Of a stretch of DNA of 6,873 nt, positions 1 to 5,779 are shown in pieces. The DNA is from Actinomyces viscosus. GTDB lineage: Bacteria; Bacteroidota; Bacteroidia; Flavobacteriales_D; Crocinitomicaceae. Location of the stretch: assembly GCA_943326975.2 (NCBI GenBank), contig CALPVI020000092.1:1-6873 (forward strand), read 5' to 3'. The stretch's first letter is position 1; each line of letters starts with the position of its first letter. The translations under genes were made by a program, and so were the position numbers. A model generated the notes under the pieces. It was not told where the DNA came from. It saw only the letters and a list, made by a program, of their open reading frames with translations, and did no database searches.

Positions 1-173
1 AAACGATCTTCTGAGTCTTTGTAAAGAAATACAGTGATTTCTTGATCAATCTCCATGTCATCGGTTAAATATTTATTAGGCAACAAGACATCATTATCAT
101 CTTCATCCCCTAAGTATGCACCAACTGATGTAAAACGAAGTATCGTTAGTACATTGTATTCACCGATTTTCAT
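1..173 (-). CDS. cvfB: CvfB/YitL-family S1 RNA-binding protein, N-terminal part only
   Basis: The first 57 residues are visible, starting at the ATG whose complement is at 171-173; the rest lies beyond the left edge. The peptide opens MKIGEYNVLTILR, continues with GAYLGDEDDNDVLLPNKYL (residues 18-36), and then has an acidic DDMEIDQEITVFLYKDSEDR stretch (38-57). This pattern of a short beta strand, YLGD, VLLP and F-Y-DSEDR is the signature of the first S1-like domain of CvfB/YitL proteins. That family binds RNA through several S1 domains and a winged-helix end, and usually has about 280 residues. CvfB was named as a virulence regulator in Staphylococcus; its role in Bacteroidota is not established. 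The gene starts 12 bp behind the universal stress protein gene with no room for a separate promoter, so co-transcription is likely. The family call rests on recognition of this one domain. Confidence 0.8.
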   Translation of the reverse strand, partial: MKIGEYNVLTILRFTSVGAYLGDEDDNDVLLPNKYLTDDMEIDQEITVFLYKDSEDR

Positions 174-185
174 AAATTTCGTAAA

Positions 186-992
186 TTAGAAGTAAGAAAA
201 AGAAGATTCTTTTGAATTAATAATCATACATGGTAAATTGCTTTCATTCGTAATTAGCGATTGAGCAAATTTGTCAAATTGAGGCAAAATACTTAAAGTA
301 TGATAAGAAATAGCAATTAAATCTATACCATTCTCTTTAGAGTAAGCCATAATCTTTTTATTGTAAGCTCCACTAGATTCCAATTGAACCATTTCACAAA
401 CAATTTCTCTTTGTTTGTATTTTGATCTCACAACTTTAATTTTATTTTTGATTTGTCTTTGTAAATGAAGATCATTTTGCTTTTCGTATGCTAAATATAT
501 TTTAGCATTAAACATCTGAGCTATATCTCCAGCACTATTGATAATTTGTAGACTTTCGTTTGATAAATCTATCGGTACGATGATTTTTTTTAATTCCTTT
601 GGTAAAGTTTCTTTTTGCAAAACTATAAATGGAGCTTCAGAACTTGTAACTACTTTCATAGCATAACTTCCAAAAATCTTTTGAAAGCCTTTCATACCAT
701 GTGTACCCATAATAACTAACTGAGCCTTTTCTTCTGAAACAACTTTTCCGATATCTTCAAAAATACTTCCAACTCTAATAAGAGAAGTCATACTGACATT
801 AGATGTTTTATCGCTTTTAGCAATGATTTGATCTATTTTTTTTTCAGCATTTGCAATGTCATGCAAATCAGCTACAATATGAAGTACTTTTATTTCACAA
901 GAAACGTTTTGACTTAGGTAAGTTGCATATTTTAAAGCGGCATCTCCAACTTCAGTAAAATCATGTAAAACTATATAAACAATTTTGTTCAT
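186..992 (-). CDS. Universal stress protein with two Usp domains, second one degenerate
   Basis: This is a 268-residue cytoplasmic protein of two tandem Usp (alpha/beta, Rossmann-like) domains. Domain 1 (about residues 2-126) has the early acidic residue D11 in IVLHDFTE. It also has the nucleotide-binding signature GTHG (96-99) followed by G108-S109, in the slightly shortened form (GTHGMKG, eight residues before GS) that I associate with Bacteroidota Usp proteins. Domain 2 (about 135-260) starts with KKIIVPIDLS but at the equivalent place reads ISYHTLSILPQF. It lacks the G-x2-G and G-S elements, so it probably does not bind ATP in the classic way. Members of this family help cells survive starvation and other stress, often as dimers; the specific role here is unknown. 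The ATG at 990-992 fits the expected domain start and lies 17 bp below a perfect TAnnTTTG box. The downstream neighbour, 12 bp away, is cvfB. Confidence 0.92.
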   Translation of the reverse strand: MNKIVYIVLHDFTEVGDAALKYATYLSQNVSCEIKVLHIVADLHDIANAEKKIDQIIAKSDKTSNVSMTSLIRVGSIFEDIGKVVSEEKAQLVIMGTHGMKGFQKIFGSYAMKVVTSSEAPFIVLQKETLPKELKKIIVPIDLSNESLQIINSAGDIAQMFNAKIYLAYEKQNDLHLQRQIKNKIKVVRSKYKQREIVCEMVQLESSGAYNKKIMAYSKENGIDLIAISYHTLSILPQFDKFAQSLITNESNLPCMIINSKESSFSYF

Positions 993-1009
993 TTTTAATT
1001 CAATTTTTA

Positions 1010-1017
1010 CAAAGATA
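1010..1017 (-). promoter_or_regulatory. Bacteroidota -7 promoter box upstream of the universal stress gene
   Basis: The minus strand reads TATCTTTG, a perfect match to the Bacteroidota sigma-A -7 consensus TAnnTTTG, ending 17 bp before the start codon. Transcription would begin near position 1003, giving a leader of roughly 10 nt. No TTG or TTTG box sits at the usual 17-23 bp upstream. Instead, three phased A-tracts (1031-1050) occupy that region. The upstream gene is closed off by a terminator at 1087-1111, so a promoter is needed here. The motif match is seen; the start of transcription is inferred. Confidence 0.6.
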
Positions 1018-1030
1018 CATATAATGATTA

Positions 1031-1050
1031 TTTTTTGTTTTTTGTTTTTT
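1031..1050 (-). repeat. Three A6 tracts spaced by single C (7-bp period)
   Basis: On the plus strand T6-G-T6-G-T6, so on the minus strand A6-C-A6-C-A6. The run lies 13 bp upstream of the -7 box of the stress-protein gene, covering about -28 to -47 relative to the inferred start site. It could act like an A-tract UP element, or it may simply be low-complexity DNA in an AT-rich spacer. Confidence 0.5.
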
Positions 1051-1086
1051 AAACATCATCATCTTTATAAGTCTAGTAAACAAAAA

Positions 1087-1111
1087 AAAGTTGAAGTAAT
1101 ACTCCAACTTT
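1087..1111 (-). terminator. Intrinsic terminator behind the unknown secreted gene
   Basis: Read on the minus strand this is AAAGTTGGAGT, loop ATT, ACTTCAACTTT: an 11-bp stem with one G-U pair, followed by five more T (eight T in all from the end of the stem). On the plus strand the G-U pair becomes an A/C mismatch, so the structure is stronger in the leftward transcript. It starts 51 bp past the stop codon of the 372-residue gene. It separates that gene from the universal stress protein gene. Confidence 0.85.
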
Positions 1112-1162
1112 AAAACTTATTTAAATAAAAGAATGATTTTATATTCCTTATGAGATTTTTTA

Positions 1163-2281
1163 TCACTTCCTTTTCTTTCGTTTTTTTTTCACATCACCAA
1201 CATAAACGTAAGAGGAATAGATTCTTTCACTTTTTTGTGTATGGGTTTTATTCGTTTTAATCTCTTCTGTAGAAGTTGTTTTTGTATTTGCTGCGGTAGT
1301 TTTCTTAGCTGTTGCAATTGCTTCTTCTTCAGCCTCTTCAGGTAGAGTAGCAACATGTCTAGTTGAACCATCAGTTGGATCAACCCATTTACCTTTGAAT
1401 TCTTTTTCTTCTAATTTACCAGTTCTAGGATTTTGAACATGAACTACAATTTTTTCATCACTCTTCTTATTAATACCTACCACATCTTCTTGAAGAATCC
1501 ATTTGTCTTTCACCAATTTAAAAGCATCATAAGATAAATCAGGTACATAGTAGGAGTAAAACCCAACCATACTAGGGGTTTCAGGAGATAAATGATCAAA
1601 TATAATTCGATTAAATTCCTTTTCGTATTTTAAAGACATGTAAGCTTTTTCTGAATGCTCATAAAACATTCTATTAAAAGTTTCTTTGCCAATTTTAAAA
1701 ATAGGAGCACCCAATTTAGGATTGTTTCCATTAAATGTTAATACATCTATCAATTTTACATTGCTCATTGTATTATTTGCATCATAACCTAATAAAGTGT
1801 AAAGTTGTTTACTACCTTTAGTGATAGGAATAATTTTATAGTACAAAGCTCCATACCAATTTTCAGCATCTAAAACTTCTTGAGGTCTAGCAGATAAAGC
1901 AAAGGAATTATCAATCAATTCACTTACCTTGATGTTATTTTTTGCATCTTTTTTTAATATGTAGCAAAAGTAATTTTGGCTTTTGTCATCTTGCTCCACA
2001 TTCCAGTTAAATAATCGAACTATATTATCTTCACTTTTAATGGTTCCAATTGATTTCAAAGAAGAAAATGGGTATTCAAAAGCACCCGGCATTTGAATAG
2101 TTTCTTTCAAATAATCTTTAAAGATTTTGTTTTTAGCAGATTTGTCAGCATCCTTTTCAGCAGCTCTCAAATCATTCAAATAGCTAAACAACTGATGCTC
2201 ACGATGAAGCATAAGTGTATCACCCTGAGCAAATCCTTTGCTTAAGATGATAATTGCGAATATGATTATAACAGCTTTCAT
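1163..2281 (-). CDS. Secreted protein of unknown function with polybasic C-terminus
   Basis: I do not recognise a named family. The 372-residue product begins with a Sec signal peptide: K2, a hydrophobic run at 4-13, and probable cleavage after GFA at 18/19. This predicts export to the periplasm or beyond. Residues about 25-300 look like one folded, aromatic-rich, mainly beta region. It includes FEYPFSSL (68-75), VRLFNWNVEQDD (88-99), NWYGALYYKI (141-150), YTLLGYDANN (161-170) and MVGFYSYYVPDLSYDAF (238-254). I have a loose memory of similar PF-L and FNW-N patterns in uncharacterised Bacteroidota proteins, but cannot verify it. A Glu-rich, then Thr/Lys-rich low-complexity linker follows (about 313-353), then RIYSSYVYVGDV and eight consecutive Lys/Arg (365-372). 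No catalytic motif, lipobox, TonB box or type IX sorting domain is evident. The gene appears monocistronic, with its own candidate promoter (2295-2325) and a strong terminator. Confidence 0.85.
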   Translation of the reverse strand: MKAVIIIFAIIILSKGFAQGDTLMLHREHQLFSYLNDLRAAEKDADKSAKNKIFKDYLKETIQMPGAFEYPFSSLKSIGTIKSEDNIVRLFNWNVEQDDKSQNYFCYILKKDAKNNIKVSELIDNSFALSARPQEVLDAENWYGALYYKIIPITKGSKQLYTLLGYDANNTMSNVKLIDVLTFNGNNPKLGAPIFKIGKETFNRMFYEHSEKAYMSLKYEKEFNRIIFDHLSPETPSMVGFYSYYVPDLSYDAFKLVKDKWILQEDVVGINKKSDEKIVVHVQNPRTGKLEEKEFKGKWVDPTDGSTRHVATLPEEAEEEAIATAKKTTAANTKTTSTEEIKTNKTHTQKSERIYSSYVYVGDVKKKRKKRK

Positions 2282-2294
2282 GCTTATATAAACG

Positions 2295-2325
2295 TAAAAG
2301 TAAAAAGATTGTTACGAAATAACAA
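2295..2325 (-). promoter_or_regulatory. Candidate promoter of the unknown secreted gene
   Basis: On the minus strand a TTG (2325-2323) is followed after 20 bp by TACTTTTA (2302-2295), which matches TAnnTTTG except for the last base. The box ends 13 bp before the start codon, the same spacing range as the perfect boxes before rpe and usp. The 60-bp gap after the DinB-like gene contains no clear terminator, so some read-through from upstream is possible. Confidence 0.42.
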
Positions 2326-2341
2326 GACCTAAATTTCTTTT

Positions 2342-2782
2342 TTATTTAAAAAAAATAAAATTTGATATAGAGGGACTTATATTTAGATGCTTTAACTCAA
2401 GGTTTATCTGACCTCTATGATAGTTTGAGTGGTTGAGTATATGATATAAAATATCGATAGAAAACTTTTCTAAAGGCACACCTTCAGAGTCATGGTAATT
2501 AATTTTCTCTTCAATTTCATGATTTTCTAAGAAATTAATGGTTGTTTGGTAGTTGTTAAAATGAAATTTATTAAAAAAATCTATGGGTAAACTGTCCCAA
2601 ATTCCTGATTCAGGTATTTCTTGTAAAAGTCGCATATTCCAAATGTGATGAACATTGATAATATGCGACATAGAATTTAAGATAAAAGGAGTCAATTCAT
2701 CTTCGTTATTCATCAAATTTTCTGTCCAAATTCTATTGGATTCAAAATCGAATTCAAATTTATCGATGAAGAAATCTTTCAT
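2342..2782 (-). CDS. DinB-like four-helix-bundle protein (putative metal-binding)
   Basis: The 146-residue protein has the usual length and pattern of the DinB/DinB_2 superfamily of cytoplasmic four-helix bundles. The first helix region ends in LNSMSHIINVHHIWNMRL (35-52), matching the typical 'HI...h.iW..R' segment, with H40 the likely first metal ligand. Near the end, ILYHILNHSNYHRGQI (111-126) carries the characteristic H118-x3-H122 pair followed by RGQ. Three His ligands would bind a divalent metal. Some family members are thiol-dependent transferases, but most, including Bacteroidota versions, have no known substrate; I give no function. The start ATG lies 5 bp after the rpe stop codon, so the gene is very likely translated from the rpe transcript. 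The C-terminus NFIFFK is encoded by an A/T-rich run, which looks like base composition rather than a frameshift. The 'DinB' name does not imply DNA polymerase IV. Confidence 0.82.
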   Translation of the reverse strand: MKDFFIDKFEFDFESNRIWTENLMNNEDELTPFILNSMSHIINVHHIWNMRLLQEIPESGIWDSLPIDFFNKFHFNNYQTTINFLENHEIEEKINYHDSEGVPLEKFSIDILYHILNHSNYHRGQINLELKHLNISPSISNFIFFK

Positions 2783-2787
2783 TTTTT

Positions 2788-3438
2788 TTATAAACTTTTT
2801 AAATCAACGATAGTCTGAGCAGGATTTTCAGAATTAAACACAAAACTTCCAGCAACTAATACATCAGCGCCTGCTTCAATTAATTTTTTACCTGTTTCTA
2901 AATTTACTCCGCCATCAACTTCAATTACAGCTTTCGACTGTGTTTTTTTGATCAATTCTTTTGTTTGTTTTACTTTATTAACAGCATTATAAATGAATTT
3001 CTGTCCTCCAAAACCTGGATTCACAGACATGATTAAAACTAAATCTAAATCTGTAATAACATCTTCTAAAACAGAAACATTTGTATGTGGATTTAAAGCA
3101 ACTCCTGCTTTCATACCAGCTTCTTTAATTGCTTGAATTGTTCTATGTAAGTGAGGACAAGCCTCATAATGTACAGTTAAAATATCTGCTCCAGCTTTTT
3201 TAAATGCTTGGATATAATTATCTGGATTCACAATCATAATGTGAACATCTAAAGGTTTTGTAGCATGTTTTTTAATTGCTTCGATAACTGGGAATCCGAA
3301 AGAAATATTTGGAACAAATACTCCATCCATTACATCAACGTGAAACCAATCAGCAGTTGAATTATTAATCATTTCAACATCACGTTGAATATTTGCAAAA
3401 TCACAAGAAAGAACAGAAGGAGATATTAAATGCGCCAT
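2788..3438 (-). CDS. rpe: Ribulose-phosphate 3-epimerase
   Basis: The enzyme interconverts D-ribulose 5-phosphate and D-xylulose 5-phosphate in the pentose phosphate pathway (EC 5.1.3.1). It is cytoplasmic and metal-dependent, with a TIM-barrel fold. The 216-residue length is normal. Motifs in order are: ISPSVLSCDF (5-14); WFHVDVMDGVFVPN (31-44) with metal ligand H33 and catalytic D35; DVHIMI (64-69) with H66; IMSVNPGFGGQKF (136-148), the phosphate-binding GFGG loop; IEVDGGV (172-178) with catalytic D175; and GADVLVAGSFVF (190-201). All expected active-site residues are present. The open frame extends 14 codons further upstream (to 3480), but those residues (MVLNRTITFAKKNI) are not family-like. 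A perfect -7 promoter box also lies inside that extension, so I choose the ATG at 3436-3438, giving MAHLISPSVL. A DinB-like gene follows after 5 bp. Confidence 0.96.
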   Translation of the reverse strand: MAHLISPSVLSCDFANIQRDVEMINNSTADWFHVDVMDGVFVPNISFGFPVIEAIKKHATKPLDVHIMIVNPDNYIQAFKKAGADILTVHYEACPHLHRTIQAIKEAGMKAGVALNPHTNVSVLEDVITDLDLVLIMSVNPGFGGQKFIYNAVNKVKQTKELIKKTQSKAVIEVDGGVNLETGKKLIEAGADVLVAGSFVFNSENPAQTIVDLKSL

Positions 3439-3452
3439 AATATTTTTTTTTG

Positions 3453-3460
3453 CAAAGGTA
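3453..3460 (-). promoter_or_regulatory. Bacteroidota -7 promoter box of rpe
   Basis: The minus strand reads TACCTTTG, a perfect TAnnTTTG match ending 14 bp before the chosen rpe start; transcription would begin near 3446. A TTTG further upstream is 25 bp away, somewhat beyond the usual spacing, so a -33 box is not certain. The position favours the shorter rpe product, because transcripts from here could not include the longer start at 3480. Confidence 0.6.
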
Positions 3461-3498
3461 ATAGTTCTATTTAAAACCATTCATGCAAATATGAAATA

Positions 3499-5082
3499 TT
3501 AACGACTTAAAAGTAAGCGAATGTATTTTTCATCTCTTTTATAAATATCAATATTAAAAATAAGTTGATTATCTTTTATAGTAATTGATTTGTATTCAAT
3601 ATAAACTTGAACTGGTTTTCTTATTTTTAATGTTTTATGCTCTTTAACAGACATTAGTGTATCAAGAAAAGTTGAATCAGTCGCTCTGTTTGGTTCATAT
3701 ATGAAATCGTTATGGAGAATTATTTTCGCTAATTTCAATGGGTTTTGGCAACGCATACAACCATGAGATAAAGCACGGATATCTCTATTAAATAAGGACT
3801 TATTCGGTGTGTCATGTATATAAACACTATACACATTATCAAAATCAAATTTGATGATACCAAGACTATTATTTGGGCCATATTCTTGTCTAATTTTGTA
3901 AGGAATGTTTTTTAAACTATTCCAATTGATTGAGTAAGGACTAATTTCAATTTCATTCTTGAATAATTTCATGTGATTATTTGCTAGATAAGCAGGATTA
4001 ACTCTTAGTTTAGGTAAAATTTCCTTAGTCTTAATCGATTGTGGTACAGTCCAATAGGGGTAAAGTATCAAACGAGTTAATACGCTTTTTAATTCGGGAG
4101 TTGATGTTTCGGATTGACCGACTATTATTTTATGTATGCTTGTTGAACTATCCGAATGATAAGTTAATACGTATTCAGGAATATTTATTCTCAAATAAGG
4201 TTTTAGATAATCAGAACCTGTTCGCCATTTATCCAAAGTAATAGCTGCTCTAAGAAGTTTTTTGTAAGTACTTTCTTGTAAAGCTTTGATAGTATTATCA
4301 CCTAATTCTCCATCTGGGTTTAATCCATTTTGAACTTGAAATTTTTTGATAGATTCATTCATCTTTAAAGATTCTTCAGCATCATTTTTTGCTAAATAAC
4401 CTTTATTAATAAGTGCGATTTTTATTTTAAGTAGTTTACCAATTGAGTCATCACTGTTTTTTGGGAATGAGTAGGTTAGAGTATCAATTGGAAATGTTTT
4501 ACAATAATCATATATTCCTTGAGCGATTAATTGATAATTGAAGTTAGATGAACCCCAAAGAATGATCTTTTTTTGAATTGTCTCAATTTTAAAATTTGAA
4601 AACTCAAAGTGCTTTTTCAATTTAAAAACAGGAATAAATTTTGCACTTTTTAATGAAAGTGTATCAGTTGAAAAAATGCCGTTTTCTAAATCATTAGCAA
4701 TATGAGCTAATTTGGCTGTTAGTAAAATTTCTTCTTTTAAAAAATTTAACTTTTTATTCGTTTTAAGAAAATCATGGCGGTTATTAGGGATTCCAAATAA
4801 GATGGGGTTTTCAATTGCTTTTTTAACACTATCAGATGTTGTCTTTAACATCGTATCATTTATCCAAATAGGAGTGAAATTTGTTTTGGTGTAATAACTA
4901 AGAATAAAATTAAATGTTTCTTTGGGAAGATTTAAATCAGATAGGTAATCTTCATTTAATGCTAATTTTAATTTTTCCTCTATTTTTAATTCTTTATTAT
5001 CTTCAGCTAAAGGATCTTTTGATGGTTCCTTACAAGAAAAAACAATTAAAAGTAGTAAGCTGAAATATATTAATCTTTTCAT
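3499..5082 (-). CDS. Lipoprotein L,D-transpeptidase, YcbB-like, with peptidoglycan-binding domain
   Basis: This 527-residue envelope enzyme is predicted to make 3-3 (L,D) peptidoglycan cross-links or to attach molecules to the stem peptide. A lipoprotein signal is visible: KR at 2-3, a hydrophobic run at 5-15, and lipobox VFSC with C17 as lipidated residue. Residues about 40-200 form the scaffold region of YcbB-type enzymes. A peptidoglycan-binding-like helical unit spans about 215-270 (IKKFQVQNGLNPDGELGDNTIKALQ pattern). The YkuD catalytic domain follows (about 297-460). It has IVGQSETSTPE (320-330), LYPYWTVPQSI (340-350), IHDTP (422-426, H423) and the active-site motif SHGCMR (439-444) with catalytic C442 plus H440 and R444. 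C445 directly after the motif is unusual to my eye. The protein lacks the clear acidic cluster after C17 that marks Bacteroidota surface lipoproteins, so a periplasm-facing location is more likely. It starts 71 bp from the divergent rhomboid gene. Confidence 0.92.
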   Translation of the reverse strand: MKRLIYFSLLLLIVFSCKEPSKDPLAEDNKELKIEEKLKLALNEDYLSDLNLPKETFNFILSYYTKTNFTPIWINDTMLKTTSDSVKKAIENPILFGIPNNRHDFLKTNKKLNFLKEEILLTAKLAHIANDLENGIFSTDTLSLKSAKFIPVFKLKKHFEFSNFKIETIQKKIILWGSSNFNYQLIAQGIYDYCKTFPIDTLTYSFPKNSDDSIGKLLKIKIALINKGYLAKNDAEESLKMNESIKKFQVQNGLNPDGELGDNTIKALQESTYKKLLRAAITLDKWRTGSDYLKPYLRINIPEYVLTYHSDSSTSIHKIIVGQSETSTPELKSVLTRLILYPYWTVPQSIKTKEILPKLRVNPAYLANNHMKLFKNEIEISPYSINWNSLKNIPYKIRQEYGPNNSLGIIKFDFDNVYSVYIHDTPNKSLFNRDIRALSHGCMRCQNPLKLAKIILHNDFIYEPNRATDSTFLDTLMSVKEHKTLKIRKPVQVYIEYKSITIKDNQLIFNIDIYKRDEKYIRLLLSR

Positions 5083-5129
5083 ACTAATGAAATCAGTTTG
5101 TTTTCGTTAATTTAGTGCTCGTTATTGAG

Positions 5130-5137
5130 TAAATTTA
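5130..5137 (+). promoter_or_regulatory. Possible -7 box for the rhomboid-aminotransferase unit
   Basis: TAAATTTA matches TAnnTTTG at five of six fixed positions and ends 16 bp before the rhomboid start, the same spacing as the other boxes in this window. No TTG lies 17-23 bp upstream; the nearest TTTG (5097-5100) is 29 bp away. The divergent gap 5083-5153 must also hold a promoter for the transpeptidase, but I find no convincing box for it on the minus strand. Confidence 0.3.
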
Positions 5138-5153
5138 AACAAATTATCCGTTT

Positions 5154-5771
5154 ATGAGCTTATCTATTTTAATGCTAATTTTGATTATTACAGTTGTTGT
5201 ATCTTTAAATGCAATGAATAATGAGTCATTAAAGGATAAAATGATGTTTATTCCTTACAATTGTAAACATTATAAAGAATCGTATAGAGTGATAAGTCAT
5301 GTGGTAGTGCATGCTGATTTTTCACATTTATTATTCAATATGATGTCTTTGTATTTTTTAGGAGCGAGTTTAGAAAATCAATTAATTTTTGAATATGGGT
5401 TTATGAAAGGTGAGTTTCACTTTTTGGTTCTATATATCGCAGGAGCATTATTTTCAACAATTATACCTTTTGCTCGAAATCAAGATAATCCCAACTACAG
5501 AGCATTAGGTGCTTCAGGTGCAGTTTCATCGATTGTTTTTGCATTCATTTTATGGAATCCAACTGTAAAATTATCATTAATGTTTATTCCAATTCCAATG
5601 CCAGCATACGTTTTTGGAGCATTGTATCTTGGCTTTGAATACTACATGGATAAAAAAGGAAATACAGGGATTGCGCACGATGCACATTTAGGCGGTGCAA
5701 TTTTTGGTATTATTTACATATTAATTATTAATATTGAAAAAGGAAAAGAGTTATTAAGTCTGTTTTTCTAA
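5154..5771 (+). CDS. Rhomboid-family intramembrane serine protease
   Basis: This is a 205-residue inner-membrane protease of the compact six-helix rhomboid type, which cleaves substrate transmembrane segments within the bilayer. Hydrophobic segments lie at about 3-18, 47-70, 89-107, 117-134, 139-163 and 179-194. The hallmark motifs are intact: HADFSHLLFNM (53-63) with the oxyanion-side H58 and N62; GASGAVSS (119-126) with nucleophile S121; and AHDAHLGGAIFG (174-185) with catalytic H178. The GASG and AHLGG elements are on late helices, as in GlpG. No extra soluble domain is present, so substrate choice cannot be guessed. The ATG at 5154 gives a hydrophobic helix from residue 3 and needs no extension. 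The stop is 8 bp before the class IV aminotransferase gene, suggesting one transcript, although the two products have no obvious shared function. Confidence 0.94.
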   Translation: MSLSILMLILIITVVVSLNAMNNESLKDKMMFIPYNCKHYKESYRVISHVVVHADFSHLLFNMMSLYFLGASLENQLIFEYGFMKGEFHFLVLYIAGALFSTIIPFARNQDNPNYRALGASGAVSSIVFAFILWNPTVKLSLMFIPIPMPAYVFGALYLGFEYYMDKKGNTGIAHDAHLGGAIFGIIYILIINIEKGKELLSLFF

Positions 5772-5779
5772 ATAAAATT

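Noticed and set aside
1189..1383. 64-codon minus-strand open frame rich in Lys, Leu and Gln
   Set aside because: Lies wholly within the 372-residue gene in another frame; its composition reflects the low-complexity Thr/Lys linker of that gene.
3480..3495. Hairpin TTCAT-GCAAAT-ATGAA between the transpeptidase and rpe
   Set aside because: Only five A/T-rich base pairs and no T-tract after it on the minus strand; not a credible terminator.
4041..4241. Plus-strand open frame of 66 codons opposite the transpeptidase gene
   Set aside because: Antisense to the intact catalytic-domain coding region, with no family resemblance or promoter.
4712..4894. Plus-strand open frame of 60 codons opposite the transpeptidase gene
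   Set aside because: Hydrophobic only because it is antisense to an A/T-rich coding region; no independent support.
5141..5147. Minus-strand TAATTTG as a -7 box for the transpeptidase
   Set aside because: One base too short for TAnnTTTG and nearly 60 bp from the start, unlike the other boxes in the window.
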